64,000 nt of DNA from NCBI RefSeq assembly GCF_949628265.1, contig NC_088789.1, positions 26,033,883 through 26,097,882 of the forward strand, read 5' to 3'. Position 1 is the first letter of the stretch; each line of letters starts with the position of its first letter. The notes beneath the pieces were generated by a model that ran no database searches, was not told the DNA's origin, and saw nothing but the letters and a program-made list of their open reading frames with translations. Made by a program: the position numbers and the translations under genes. The stretch is from Cloeon dipterum. Taxonomy: Eukaryota > Arthropoda > Insecta > Ephemeroptera > Baetidae. Below are positions 45,914 through 56,155 of the stretch, in pieces.

Positions 45914-48275
45914 TTATTTGGGGAAGGCGATCGAGTCTGCCTCGGTGGTGCCCCCGCTGGTAGAGGACAAAACGGTTCCAAACTTCTGGTTCCGATTGCC
46001 AATCAGGTCGTAGTCACCATAGTCAGTGAAGCCCGCGGGTCTCCTGTTATGTCCTCCGTTGAATCCACCGTGAGGGCCGCCGCGATGACCGCCTCCGTAC
46101 GGTCCGCCATAGCCCCCACCTCCGTAGGGTCCACCTTGGAAGCCTCCGTAGGGGCCGGGCTGCCTGCCGTAGCCTCCGTGGTGTGGACGATTGTAGCCTC
46201 CTCCGCCACCGTGGTGCGGCCGACCATATCCGCCTCCGTACTGTCCAGGTCCCAGTCCGCCGCCAAACGAAGAGCTACCCGCGTTGGCTTGGGCATTGGA
46301 GGCACCGCCGCCGCCAAAGCCGCCTCCGAAGTTGCTGGAGCCGGCGTTGGCTTGGGCGTTGGAAGCTCCGACTCCAAAGCCCCCGGGGCCTCCTCCAAAG
46401 TTGCTGGTGCCTGAACTGGCTTGAGCATTTGACGCACCAGCGTTGAGGCCTCCAAATCCGCCCCCGAAGTTGCTGGAGCCGGCGTTGGCTTGGGCGTTAG
46501 ATGCACCGCCTCCGATGCCTCCAAAGCCACCCCCGAAATTACTGGTTCCTGAAGATGCTTGAGCATTGGATGCTCCGGCCCCAAAGCCCCCAGGGCCTAC
46601 TCCAAAGTTGCTGGAGCCCGCACTGGCCTGGGCGTTGGATGCTCCGACCCCGAAGCCCCCGGGGCCTCCTCCGAAGTTGCTGGTGCCTGAACTGGCCTGA
46701 GCATTCGACGCACCAGCGTTGAGGCCTCCAAATCCGCCTCCGAAGTTGCTGGAGCCCGCACTGGCCTGAGAGTTGGAAGCCCCGCCTCCGAAGCCCCCGT
46801 TGCCGCCTCCGAAATTACTGGTTCCCGAAGATGCTTGAGCGTTGGAGGCGCCACCTCCGAAGCCACCGAGTCCACCGAGTCCACCACCGAACGAGTTAGA
46901 CCCTGCTGAAGCGCTGCTCGAGGCACCACCGCCTCCGAAGCCGCCTCCACCGGACGAGGAGGAGAACGCCAGGCTAAAGCTGGAGCCGCCTCCTCCACCT
47001 CCTCCGCCTCCTCCAAGCAGCGGCCCCACGATTCCGTTGCCGACGCCGTGGGCGATTTGGTGCAGGAGCCCCAAGCCACCGAACCGGTTGCCCAGGGTAG
47101 TGTTGGTCCCGTTCACGCCTCCGACAGGTGCGGAAGCATTCTGGGGGTTCGGGACTACGGCAGGAGCAGGAACCTTTCCACCCTGGACGCGGTTGTCGAG
47201 TGGCTTCGGGTTTTTGGTCGCTTGGGTCACGGGGGCGGCAGTGCTGGGGGCGGCAGTGGACGCTTGAATCGGTTTCGGGGCCGAGTCGGGGAAGGCGACG
47301 GCGTCAACATCTGCAAGAGCTTGAAATTATAATTTGCATTGGCATCAATGGGTTGTTTGCAATGACATTGTTGACTTTGATCGTTTTCGCTGACTCATTC
47401 ATGAATCAAAAGGTCGCCGGGGAAATCCAACGATTGTACTCCAATCACGATCAAATGCAGCCAGAATAATAATCATTGGTTTACTGTTTTATTTTAAAAT
47501 TAGCGCACCTGCTGCTTCGGTTGTTGTGGTTGTTCTGGCCGTCGTCGGTGGTCTGCGTGGTCCAGCAGGCTTTTTGGAAGCAGAGGTAACAGCTTCAGAC
47601 AGGACGGCATCTTGAAATAAAATATAATTATATAACCATCAGCTTAAATACCTAGCAAAATTTATGTAAATTAATGATAGCTTTTAAAATTTGTTTGTTT
47701 AAATTGTTGATGCTAAATAAATGCCTATTTTACACTGTGTATCAAAGGAAAATACAAATAAAACCATCTAAAAATTTCAACAATAAGCAGAAAAATACAT
47801 GACTTAATTAGAATGTTAGAAAATTTATTTTTAATCTGTTTTGCTTTCCATTGGATGTATTGTCATAGTGCGCGCCAGTGCAAAATCTTCATTATTTCTT
47901 TCACTAAATGCGCATTATTAATTAAAACCAGACTGGACTAATTAATTAAATGATTAATTGTTATCAGTAGCGAGAAACAACAGACAGAAACCTCAGCCAA
48001 ACAAAATTTGCGGCACGCCAAAACCATGCTTCCTGCAGATTAGTGGCGAACAGGCAGTAAATACAAACACATCCTTTCCAAAAAAGTCACTGACATCTGC
48101 TCCGGTCAAGCCAGATTTCAACTCAGCAATTAATTTTGTTTGCTATTCGGTAAAAGCGTAATAAACTAATGTTTGGGAGAAAAAGAGACCTACCTTGGCC
48201 GAGTGCTGAGGTTGCGAGCGCAGCAAAGAGCAGTGCGCACAGAGAGCATCGTAAAATTCGTGTTGGCCGCCGCAT
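45914..48275 (-). CDS. large secreted Gly/Ser/Asn repeat protein, the only minus-strand member
   Basis: Exons 48275-48194, 47610-47509 and 47310-45914 join (both introns phase 1) to 526 aa. MRRPTRILRCSLCALLFAAL followed by ATSALGQ is a signal peptide. Exon 2 encodes a Thr/Pro-rich segment (PRRPPTTARTTTTTEAA). After an Ala/Pro/Thr linker and an N-glycosylation-like NGTNTT comes a short hydrophobic stretch (GLGLLHQIAHGVGNGIVG), poly-Gly, and about nine 23-residue repeats of the type GASNAQASSGTSNFGGGxGG (residues about 214-415). The tail is Tyr/His/Gly-rich, then non-repetitive (DYGDYDLIGNRNQKFGTVLS) and ends IAFPK. It has neither a clear R-x-x-R pro-site nor an amidation tail, so it may be a structural relative of the small peptides. 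No TATA is seen. A likely poly(A) signal on the minus strand is at 45785-45790. Confidence 0.85.
46240..46857 (-). repeat. coding array of 69-bp repeats in 138-bp dimers
   Basis: The 23-residue units alternate between two types, SSGTSNF and (S/N)AGSSNF, so the true period is 46 residues (138 bp). The dimer from SSGTSNFGGGPGGFG to the next AGSSNF occurs twice almost unchanged, which points to array growth by unequal exchange. The last units are irregular. Confidence 0.85.
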
Positions 48276-48874
48276 TGTTGCGAGTGCGTCTGTGTGATGT
48301 ACGCGAGACCGACAGCCAGCCGCGAGCTCTTGTTCAAGCGCGCACCTTCAGGGCCAATCAACTGTAGATGTCGCTCCGATAGACCATCGCGAGGTCACCT
48401 CGCCAAATTCTGCACGGGAAGACCCAGACACGATTAATTCATCTTAATTACATAACGAGCTGCGTAATTGGAGAGTTCGCTATATTCCAAGAAAAATTTA
48501 GGAAATTTTTATATTTATTTAGAAATGGATCAAAATGTGTGTCATACTTGAGATGAATTTAAATCTATTTAATTTATTTTAGGACCTTTCCAGTCCATCT
48601 GGAATAATAGCTTAAAAAATGTCTTAATTTAACAATAATTCTTGTTTGACCACATAAATCAATTAAATTAATTTTTGATTTATTGATGCCGTAGCTAGCA
48701 AGGACGTCGGGTTCTGACCTGAAGGGTTAGTTTTACGGTCCAAATGAGTGCAAAAAACCAGGTGAAAGGGGCAATTTGAAGGCTGTTCTCGATTTTCGGA
48801 TAATCTGATCGCAAGCGAACTGTTATTTGCGTGTTGGCACTCAGCCCTGTCAGACCCTCCTGTCCAGAATCAAT
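48276..48874. other. divergent intergenic region
   Basis: 600 bp between the minus-strand repeat protein and the plus-strand gene at 48875. Neither side has a TATA box. CGGGAAGACCC near 48414 is only a partial kappaB match. Shared control of the two divergent genes is possible, but nothing here shows it. Confidence 0.4.
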
Positions 48875-49693
48875 ATGGCTCGGTTTTTTGTACCGTTTCT
48901 CGTCATCTGCGTGCTCATCGCTGCAGCTTCTGCCCAGCTGTATGCGCCGAGTGAAGGTAAAATTTTCAACTTTGGTTACAACTGGATATTTTATTCTTTG
49001 TGTTTATTAAACAATTAATTCAAATGCGTCACAAAATTCTGCAATTCATCCTGGCAGCGGAATATTGCGCAACTTTCAAGAACCAAACGCGAATTTCCTT
49101 GTTGCAAGAAAAGGGCAACATTAAATTTGACAGTGAAAATTTGGGTGTTTGTTGAACGATGTGCAATTTTACAGCGACCTCGAATTTAATTTTTAATTAT
49201 TTTTCTTCTAGAAGCAATTTTTTTAATTTTCTCTCATTCTGGTTCATGTTAATTCATTGAAATTGTGTATAGGATTTTTCTGTCAATATGAGAATATTTT
49301 TCTCCATTAAGAAACGTGGCCCGTTTGGCAATTCATAGTCAATGTTAGTAATTTCATAATCACAAGGTAAAAAAAAAATAAATTTTAGACCAGTATGTAC
49401 GTGAGCGTCGGTCACCACTGCTAAGCCTTTTCGGCGGTGGCGTGCACAAGGGAGGCGGCCACTACCAACAGCACGGCCACAGCTATAAAGAAACCTACGG
49501 CATAGGCCCCTTTTACGCCAGCTTCCAGCAATCGTCAATCAAAGGCCACGGGGCCCATTACGGCGGCGGATTCCACAAGGGACCTGCCCACCACGGCGGC
49601 TACCACGGCGGCTACGGAGGCGGCCACGGAGGCGGCTATGGAGGCGGCCACCACGGTGGCTATGGAGGCGGCTATGGAGGACTCTTCTCGTAA
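48875..49693 (+). CDS. secreted Gly/His-rich prepropeptide with RERR site
   Basis: Exons 48875-48956 and 49389-49693 join in phase 1 to 128 aa. The signal peptide is MARFFVPFLVICVLIAAASA; the pro-segment QLYAPSEDQYV is 11 residues; R32-E-R-R35 is a good furin site, at the same residue numbers as in the genes at 50174 and 52078. The mature chain starts SPLLSLFGGG and contains ETYGIGPFYASFQQSSIKG, a non-repetitive block shared with the 52.1-kb gene (TYGIGPLRATFQQANI). The rest is GGHHGGYGGGY repeats, rich in His, ending GGLFS. His/Gly-rich composition suits metal binding or antimicrobial action, but this is inference. AATAAA overlaps the stop (49692-49697), with another at 49829. A 140-bp MITE sits in the intron. 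Confidence 0.87.
49044..49185 (-). mobile_element. 140-bp MITE family, copy 3
   Basis: The same element as at 27.5 kb, orientation as copy 2, more diverged: ATTCATCCTGG at one end, CGACCTCGAAT at the other, with the interior CCAAACGCGAATTTCCTTG kept. It lies inside the intron of the 48.9-kb gene. Confidence 0.75.
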
Positions 49694-50173
49694 TAAATCA
49701 TGGCATTAAAATCGTCTTCCGCTCGCTAATGCAGTTTTCCCAATCTGATTTCAGATTCTTCTGATTCCGCGGCTCAACCTAAAACTCTCCGATTAATTTA
49801 TTTTTAGTTTAATTTCAATTATTTGCTCAATAAAATTAATTTATACATATGTGTATTGAATGGAACCAATTTTACTCCTGCGCACACGCATATGAAAGCA
49901 AAAATCCAGAGCACGCCTGTCTCGTGTGAAGCAATAACCACTTTTCGGTCGGCCGATGCATTTCTCCACGCCAAGGTCCCCTGTGTGTTTTGGTGCCCTG
50001 GCACAATTATTAAGATTCTCTCGCAATAACTAGTATTGCCGAATATTTCAGTGGAGGGACCAGTGCGTAAAGCTGCATATTTATCGAAAAAGGGCAGCAT
50101 TAGCCTACATCAGCCTACATCAGCCGTTTATTACTTTTGCGAGCGCCTGCTCAGCAGGACTGTTCCAAGAGCC

Positions 50174-51750
50174 ATGACGAAGATTTTGCTTGGATTTGTT
50201 CTGCTTTGTGCGATCGTGGCAGCTGTAAATTCGCAGAAGGTTGAACAAGAAGGTAGGCTCTTTTTATCAGTCAAATTTTAATTATAAGGATTTAAGTGTT
50301 CTGGACTGTGATACATTTTAACAAACGCGGTTTAATAATTTTATCTATATCGTATTACGTTTCACAAAATACTTCAAAAATCTTTCAATTGGAATTATTA
50401 TAATTAATAATTTAAAATTAGCAACTTTAAAATATACATAATTCTAAATTGTTTATTTCGATGTAATCCAAAATCGCACATGTACTCATTTTTTTTTTAT
50501 TAATGGAATAAAAATTATTTTGAATTGAATTGAAACACACGTCCTGGTCGCGGTGAAATTGCGCATCGTTCAACAAAAACACTCTCATTTTCACTGTCGA
50601 ATTGACTGTTGCCCTTTTTTGCAACAAGGTAATTCGCGTTTCGTAATATGAAAGTTGAGCAATTTTTCCGCTACTGTGACAGCGGCAATTGCCAGTAACA
50701 TCCGGCAAAGGGTATAATTTTAGTTGTTGTTTCGCAATACTCGAATTGTATGTGCCAATGTGTCATTACGAGCTCTTACTGGCTAATCTATTTATAACTA
50801 TATAAATAACGAAGATCATAAAATTCAATTAATGAGAACTGGCGTGGTCTAGATTTTCCCGACAGTCATATTTTTATATACTAGATTTGCTTGTCATGGC
50901 TATCACTTTGCTTTCTGTAACAATGCAACTTTCCATTATGAACGTAATATTGAATATTGACTGAAGATGTTATTTCTGTGGCGAGAAATTTAAAATTTAT
51001 CAAATTCAAACGCGTATGGCAAGAAAAGTATCTCTGAGGGAAGCTTAAAAAATACGTACAACTTGATAAATTATATAGATATAACATTGTTGCCCGAAAT
51101 GCGTTTATTAAAATTATTAATTAATAAAATTTAAGTTGTACATGTCATGACTAACAGTATTTAAATTTTAAAATAAAAATACCGACCTTATTTAATTAAT
51201 TTAAATAAAAATGAATAATTTTATTTATTTTATAAATTTTAAAAATATTCAAAAATATAATTTAATTAAATATACTGGTTCTTTTATAAATAAACAATTA
51301 AAAATTAAAAATAACGTATATTTATGCTAAATAATTTTTGTGTAATTTATTCATTTTGCTGTTTGTAATAATAGAGCAATTTTAGAGTTTCGCAGGCTAT
51401 ATCGCAACACTTTTTTATTGCACTAGTTGGTCAAAATGATGTTCTATTTCAAATTGAAATGTTGGAAAAGCCACGATAAAGCAATATTAGAAAGAAATAT
51501 TATACTTTTATCCTTAAGTAATTAGAAAAATAATAATTCTTTTCTAGAAGCTCAAGTGGTGCGAGGTCGTCGTGCTTCTGGCTCCTCTGGCTTCTTTTCT
51601 CAATTCAGAAAAATTGGCAGCCGCATTCGATCTTTTACCCGGCTCGGGACGCAGCTTTTCAGACCTCTCTTTTCTCTCGTCCCCAGAGGAGGCTCCGGAG
51701 GATTCCGGAAAAGGAGGCATGCAGTCATGACTGAGAAACTGTTCAAATGA
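50174..51750 (+). CDS. precursor of a short cationic, amphipathic peptide (RGRR site)
   Basis: Exons 50174-50252 and 51548-51750 join in phase 1 to 93 aa. The signal peptide is MTKILLGFVLLCAIVAAVNS; the pro-segment QKVEQEEAQVV is acidic; R32-G-R-R35 is a furin site. The mature part (36-93) is unlike its neighbours: little Gly at first, then SGFFSQFRKIGSRIRSFTR followed by LGTQLFRPLF, where Arg/Lys and aromatic or aliphatic residues recur at 3-4 spacing, as in an amphipathic helix of about 25 residues. A hinge-like PRGGSGGF follows, then RKRR, a second cleavage site that would release a ten-residue tail. The layout matches linear cationic antimicrobial peptides of insects in general, but no named family is recognised. 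The intron is 1.3 kb and carries a LINE tail and a MITE. No clear AATAAA; ATTAAA lies at 51791. Confidence 0.82.
50490..50533 (+). repeat. LINE-like 3' tail with (TTGAA)n
   Basis: A T run, then AATAAAAATTATTTTGAATT followed by GAATTGAA: the same kind of tail as the reverse transcriptase remnant at 35790-35812. Only the terminus is present, in an intron, immediately before MITE copy 4. Confidence 0.5.
50540..50680 (+). mobile_element. 140-bp MITE family, copy 4
   Basis: CGTCCTGGTCGCGG at the left end, CCGCTACTGTGAC at the right, with the interior TTGCAACAAGGTAATTCGCG. Orientation matches copy 1. Arms have diverged most in this copy. Confidence 0.7.
50840..51062 (+). repeat. inverted partner of 29128-29345
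   Basis: See 29128-29345. Matching words: AGATTTTCCCGACAG, TTGTCATGGCTATC, CAACTTTCCATTATGAACGT, ATTTCTGTGGCGAG and CTCTGAGGGAAGCTTAAAAA. Confidence 0.5.
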
Positions 51751-52027
51751 ACAACAAAATGATCTTGTTGTTACGATTTTATTTATGTGTATTAAATGTG
51801 TTACGAGTTTTTGATTAAAAAATTGTTTTATTTGAACCTGCGACTGTTACACAATTTTTTATATTATGCGGAAAAAAATAAATTATGTTGATTCTAACGA
51901 TGCATGCGACCTACGTATAACTTTGAACCTTTTTCCTGTACTTTGTCAAGGGCAACGACTTTTTGACTCTTGGAAGGTTCATTTCTTTACAATGATCAAA
52001 ATACCAAGTGGAGGGAAACACGGTTTT

Positions 52028-52036
52028 TATATATAA
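52028..52036 (+). promoter_or_regulatory. TATA box of the 52.1-kb gene
   Basis: TATATATAA, 42 bp before the ATG. The upstream 150 bp shows no perfect kappaB decamer; AGGGAAACAC at about 52013 is only a weak match. Confidence 0.55.
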
Positions 52037-52077
52037 TCCGCGGAAGATTCACGCACATTTTTAGAATCATCACTGCA

Positions 52078-52489
52078 ATGGATCGTCTGCTTTTTGCCTT
52101 CCTGCTAATATCCGCCGTGGCAGCGATAGTCCACTCCCAAGAGACACTGAATCGAGGTAAGGAATTGGTTTTTTAATAAATCAATGCATTCTTGGATTTT
52201 AAAATTAAATTTAATCACTATATATATTCCCAAATCTTTCCTAATTATTTCAGATAATGAACTCGTAAGAGAACGCCGATTTGTGAACCCGTTTGCCAGG
52301 ACGCAGCGGATTACGGGCAACACCCGCACCACCGGCCGCATCAACACGCAGACCTACGGGATCGGACCTTTGCGAGCCACTTTTCAGCAGGCCAACATCA
52401 GGTCCAGAGGATCTTTCACCGCAAGACAACCAGTTCGATCCAATAGAGGAGGATTATTTGGTGGACGTGGATGGGGAGGGTTCTTCTAG
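52078..52489 (+). CDS. secreted Arg-rich prepropeptide with RERR site
   Basis: Exons 52078-52156 and 52254-52489 join in phase 1 to 104 aa, the most compact gene of the cluster (intron 97 bp). The signal peptide is MDRLLFAFLLISAVAAIVHS, the pro-segment QETLNRDNELV, and the site R32-E-R-R35. The 69-residue mature peptide is strongly basic through Arg: FVNPFARTQRITGNTRTTGR, then INTQTYGIGPLRATFQQANI, then an Arg/Ser stretch and GGLFGGRGWGGFF. It shares TYGIGPxxAxFQQxxI with the His-rich neighbour at 48.9 kb, though the two otherwise differ, so this block is probably functional. AATAAA is at 52552-52557. A cationic antimicrobial role is a reasonable inference. Confidence 0.87.
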
Positions 52490-52952
52490 GTTTTTATTTT
52501 GTATATACTATATAAATTAAAAGGTATCTAGTCACAGCCTAAAATACTGTAAATAAAATCCACATTATGAAACTAAAAGTGAATTTTATATTTTATTTGC
52601 TTGTCACTTTCGTGTTGGTTATGCAAATTATCTCAACGTGCAGCTTTCTTCCCGAGTTTTTGTACCACCAAAAACTTTCCACGATCAACATAATTTGCCA
52701 ATTCATCCGTAGATTTCTAATGATAGTGATTTGTGACAAAAACGGCTAATAGCTAACTTTCACGCATTGGAAGTTCCGAATCGCGGCCGCCCAAGCTCAT
52801 GCGATTTTAATTATTAATGTGCTTTGGTGACGCTTATATTTCTTTTAAATGGAGCAATTTTTCTTAAACTCGTTCTCCCCTCCTTGTGGTTTGTGACGCA
52901 TTTTGAGTGAGAAAGATGCTCCCGTTCAAATTCGCAGTCAGTCGAGGTCGCC

Positions 52953-55023
52953 ATGTCTCAAGCGTTGTTTCTGCTCGTCCTTACAATTAGCGCCGCCTGC
53001 CTCGTCTCGGCGGCTCCCCTGACGCGCCCAGGTATTGAAACTCTTTTCTCTTTCTTCCTTAACGAGATAGGAAAACGGAAGAAGAAATTTATCACATGAT
53101 TAATTATTTTTATTTTACAATTTTTAAATTATATAATTATGTAAGAAAAACTATAATATCGTCAATTTAAGATCTAAGATAAGCCATCTGAATGTTTATT
53201 GTACGATTACTATGATCACTAATTAATTACCATCAGCTTATTCAGCACAGTTAAACTTTCAGTTTGAAAAGTCTATAGGATTTACACATATGCATGTATA
53301 TGGTAGTCGATTTGTAGGAACAACTTATACATCGTAAACCGATTTTGCTTTTGCATCATGATGGAAACTAAACGCGGCAATAAAATTTATATTTTTAACA
53401 TAAATTATTACGTTGCTTAAAAAAATTAAACAAAATCAAAATTCATTTATTACAATTTAATGGTAAAATTTTTTAATATAAAAATATTTTTATTAAAGAA
53501 AATAAAATAAGTTTTAATTTAACAAACGTACCTATAAATATTTTATAACTATTTCTTCTTAATTATGCAGATTTACTATTTTACTTCTTGCGTTTTTAAA
53601 CGTTGCATACCAATATTTTTGTCGTCTGTTTTGTAGTAAGGCTTTACAGAAAATTTGTGAAAAATCCTCTCTACCTGTGCTCAAAATACTATATAAAAAT
53701 TTGGAAAAGGCTAAAAAAATTCCCTGGTTGCGCTGTTTATATTTTTGAGAAACCGGCTTAAAAGTTAGCAAGCTTATTAAACGGCGTGCATATATTATTG
53801 TCTCATTTTTGTAAAATTCCAAATTTATTTCACAGTTTATGCAATATTTTCTCGTTATTCGCACTCCATTGGATATAAATCTTAACGTGAGTGATCAAAA
53901 TCAAGTGAAAAATAATCGGAAAACCATTCCGTTTTTCGAGAAATTAGGTGAAATCTGTAATTAAACTGTTCCTTGGTCATCATTTCATTAGGAAATGTTG
54001 CTAAATTTCACAATCGATGAACTATTACTCTTGCTATAGTCAACAATGCAACATTTTCTTAATTGTTGGCCTGTAAAGCTCCCTTTGTTTAATTGAAGAA
54101 TCGGAATGATACTGCAAAAGCCAGGAAAATGCTTGTTGCCAACGCATAAACTCGTCCTTTAGGATTCAGTTAAAGCCTAAATTGACCTAAGAAGAACTGT
54201 ATTTTTTTTAGAAAATTGGCTGGAAAGTTATCGTGCTTTTCAAATGGTAATGGCTGTCTCCTTACTTGAAATCCGATTTAATTTAAAAACCAAGAGTTTC
54301 CCAATAAGTGGCATACACCGTTGAACAGATCTCGACGAGAGGAATCGGAATATGCCAAGAAAACACGTTCAAGCACTGTAAATTTTGGAGGAAATTGGTA
54401 AATTTTGAATTTTTAATGTAGGAAGGTCCATTTTTTATTATTGCTAATTGTTGAACAAATTGTTTATGGCATCCAACAATTCAAATAATTTTTAATTGTT
54501 GCCCACTATCATTCCACTTTAAACTTGAGTCAGAGTCGTGGAGATGATAGTAAAGCAAAACAAAAAATAATCAACATTTTTTTTTATTTTGACAGGGGAA
54601 GATGAGCCATTGCTGAGGGTACGTCGTCAGTTCTACCCTGGCCGCCAGCAGTACAACCGTCCCGGCGGCAATAATTACAACCGACCGGGCGGCAGCAGAC
54701 CCGGTGGTGGCAATTTCCAGCAGCCCGGCTTCCCGTCTGGAGGCGCCAGCGCCGCGAACGCTCAGGCGCAAGGCTTCCAGTCGGGCAATTTCGGGGCTAA
54801 CCACGCCGGCACCATGACTCAAGGCTTCGCCTTTGGCCCGCAAGGCATCACGGGCTCGGCCGGACAGTCGTTTTCGCAAAACTACCAGCTGCCTGGAGGC
54901 ATTTCGGCCAGCGTTTCCGGCTCGGGCACGTTCGGCGCCGGCCCCGGAGGAATCACTCAGGGCGGCGCCAACTCCGTAACAGTCACTGGACCAAATGGAC
55001 AGAGAATTCCTGTCAGGGGATGA
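52953..55023 (+). CDS. secreted Gly-rich prepropeptide with conserved C-terminal domain (RVRR site)
   Basis: Exons 52953-53031 and 54596-55023 join in phase 1 to 168 aa. Signal peptide MSQALFLLVLTISAACLVSA, pro-segment APLTRPGEDEPLL, site R34-V-R-R37. The mature chain begins QFYPGRQQYNRPGG with RPGGN-type repeats, then a non-repetitive C-terminal region of about 90 residues: SAANAQAQGFQSGNFGANHA, MTQGFAFGPQGITGSAGQSF, a Gly/Ser strand-like stretch, and NSVTVTGPNGQRIPVRG. The same region is found in the 56.2-kb gene with high similarity. Its alternating Gly/polar pattern suggests beta structure. The 1.56-kb intron holds two repeats. No TATA is evident; AATAAA is at 55090-55095. Family not recognised. 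Confidence 0.87.
53687..54077 (+). repeat. diverged repeat, partner of 25746-26115
   Basis: It lies inside the 53.0-kb gene's intron, directly before the 420-bp MITE copy. See 25746-26115 for the shared words. Confidence 0.5.
54105..54513 (+). mobile_element. about 410-bp MITE-like element, copy 2
   Basis: Direct counterpart of 31745-32166, with GGAATGATACTG at one end and its near inverse at the other. By eye the copies are roughly 85-90 percent alike with small indels. Located in an intron, 82 bp before the acceptor. Confidence 0.7.
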
Positions 55024-55249
55024 AATAACCCCAACTCGGTGCCTTTGCTTCCTTGTTATTTATGAAAATATATACACGTAGAAAAAGTCAATAAAATAAT
55101 TAACTTGATTCTTGAATGTTGACGTTTTATTCGCTGTGATGTCTTCTTAAAATAGAAATACGTTCCTTTGAAGTAATTAAAAGCCTATTTACTTTTGTCA
55201 AGAAGACGAAGGTTTTGTATTAAACGATTTTTGCCAATATTGCCACCAA

Positions 55250-55760
55250 ATCTTGGATTCTAATCGTCAGAATTGTAAAACCTTCATACCGTTTAGCTCG
55301 TCTCAACCTCCCCTGACCAGCTGAAGGGTTTAAGAAGAGTGTTTAAAAATGGTACAAAATTTAAATGCAATAAAATTCGTCTTTCTGCTATCAAGGATTT
55401 GATTTTTTCCTTTTCCACTCTCGATATAAGGTAAAGGGTGGTAGTTTGGATTAGATTTAAAATAATTGTGAGCCGTGACGAAGCGCTCGACGTGTGATGA
55501 TTTTTGGCTCTGTGATATTGCGATACAAGGGGGGTTGGGGGTGTAACACCTTCAAAAACCATTCAGCTGGTTAGGGGAGATTAAGATGAGCATAACTGTG
55601 CATAGTCTTTGCAATTCTGAAGATTAGAACTAGAGATTTGGCGGTGTCAATGTTATGAAAAATCGAAAAATTCCTTATTTTCGTGTTTAAACCTTCGATC
55701 CCATTATCTTGATCTATTTGCCATTATGTTCTAAATCTTCAGGGCTTCAAATTTTACATA
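55250..55760 (+). repeat. dispersed repeat copy
   Basis: It shares CTCGTCTC.AC.TCCC.TGACCAG with 41950 onward, and GGGGGTTGGGGGTGTAACACC, TTTGCAATTCTGAAGATTAG and GAGATTTGGCGGTG with 17310-17450. Boundaries are uncertain. Confidence 0.5.
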
Positions 55761-56155
55761 TGTTAAAAAAATCAAACATAATATATTTTGAAAAAAAAAA
55801 CTCACAAGGAACGTGATTTATAGTTAAAAATTAACTCTAATAAATGTTCTTAAAGACCCAAGGTCGGCGCAATGCGCCGGAAACGTCTCATCGCTTCTGA
55901 ATGCGATATTTACAATTTTCGAGCAAGGTTGAATTTGAGGAACTTGCACGCATATCTACTTCCCATTTTTCGTGTGGTAACGCTCGGCTGACCCTGTGTC
56001 GAGACGAGTGGCGAAAAGTGGACTTCCCCGCCACAAACACAGCCTCTCTCTACTACCTGTAAATAATAAGACGCTCGCACTCAAGGAAGGATTCAAAGTT
56101 GCGGTCCGGAGTGTGCGAGACATTAGTCTGAGCTTGAACTTGCTCCTCGAGAAAA

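Noticed and set aside
46240-46857. Regularly spaced repeats resembling an array such as CRISPR or satellite DNA
   Set aside because: The period is 69/138 bp, the repeats are in frame, and there are no unique spacers; it is a protein repeat.
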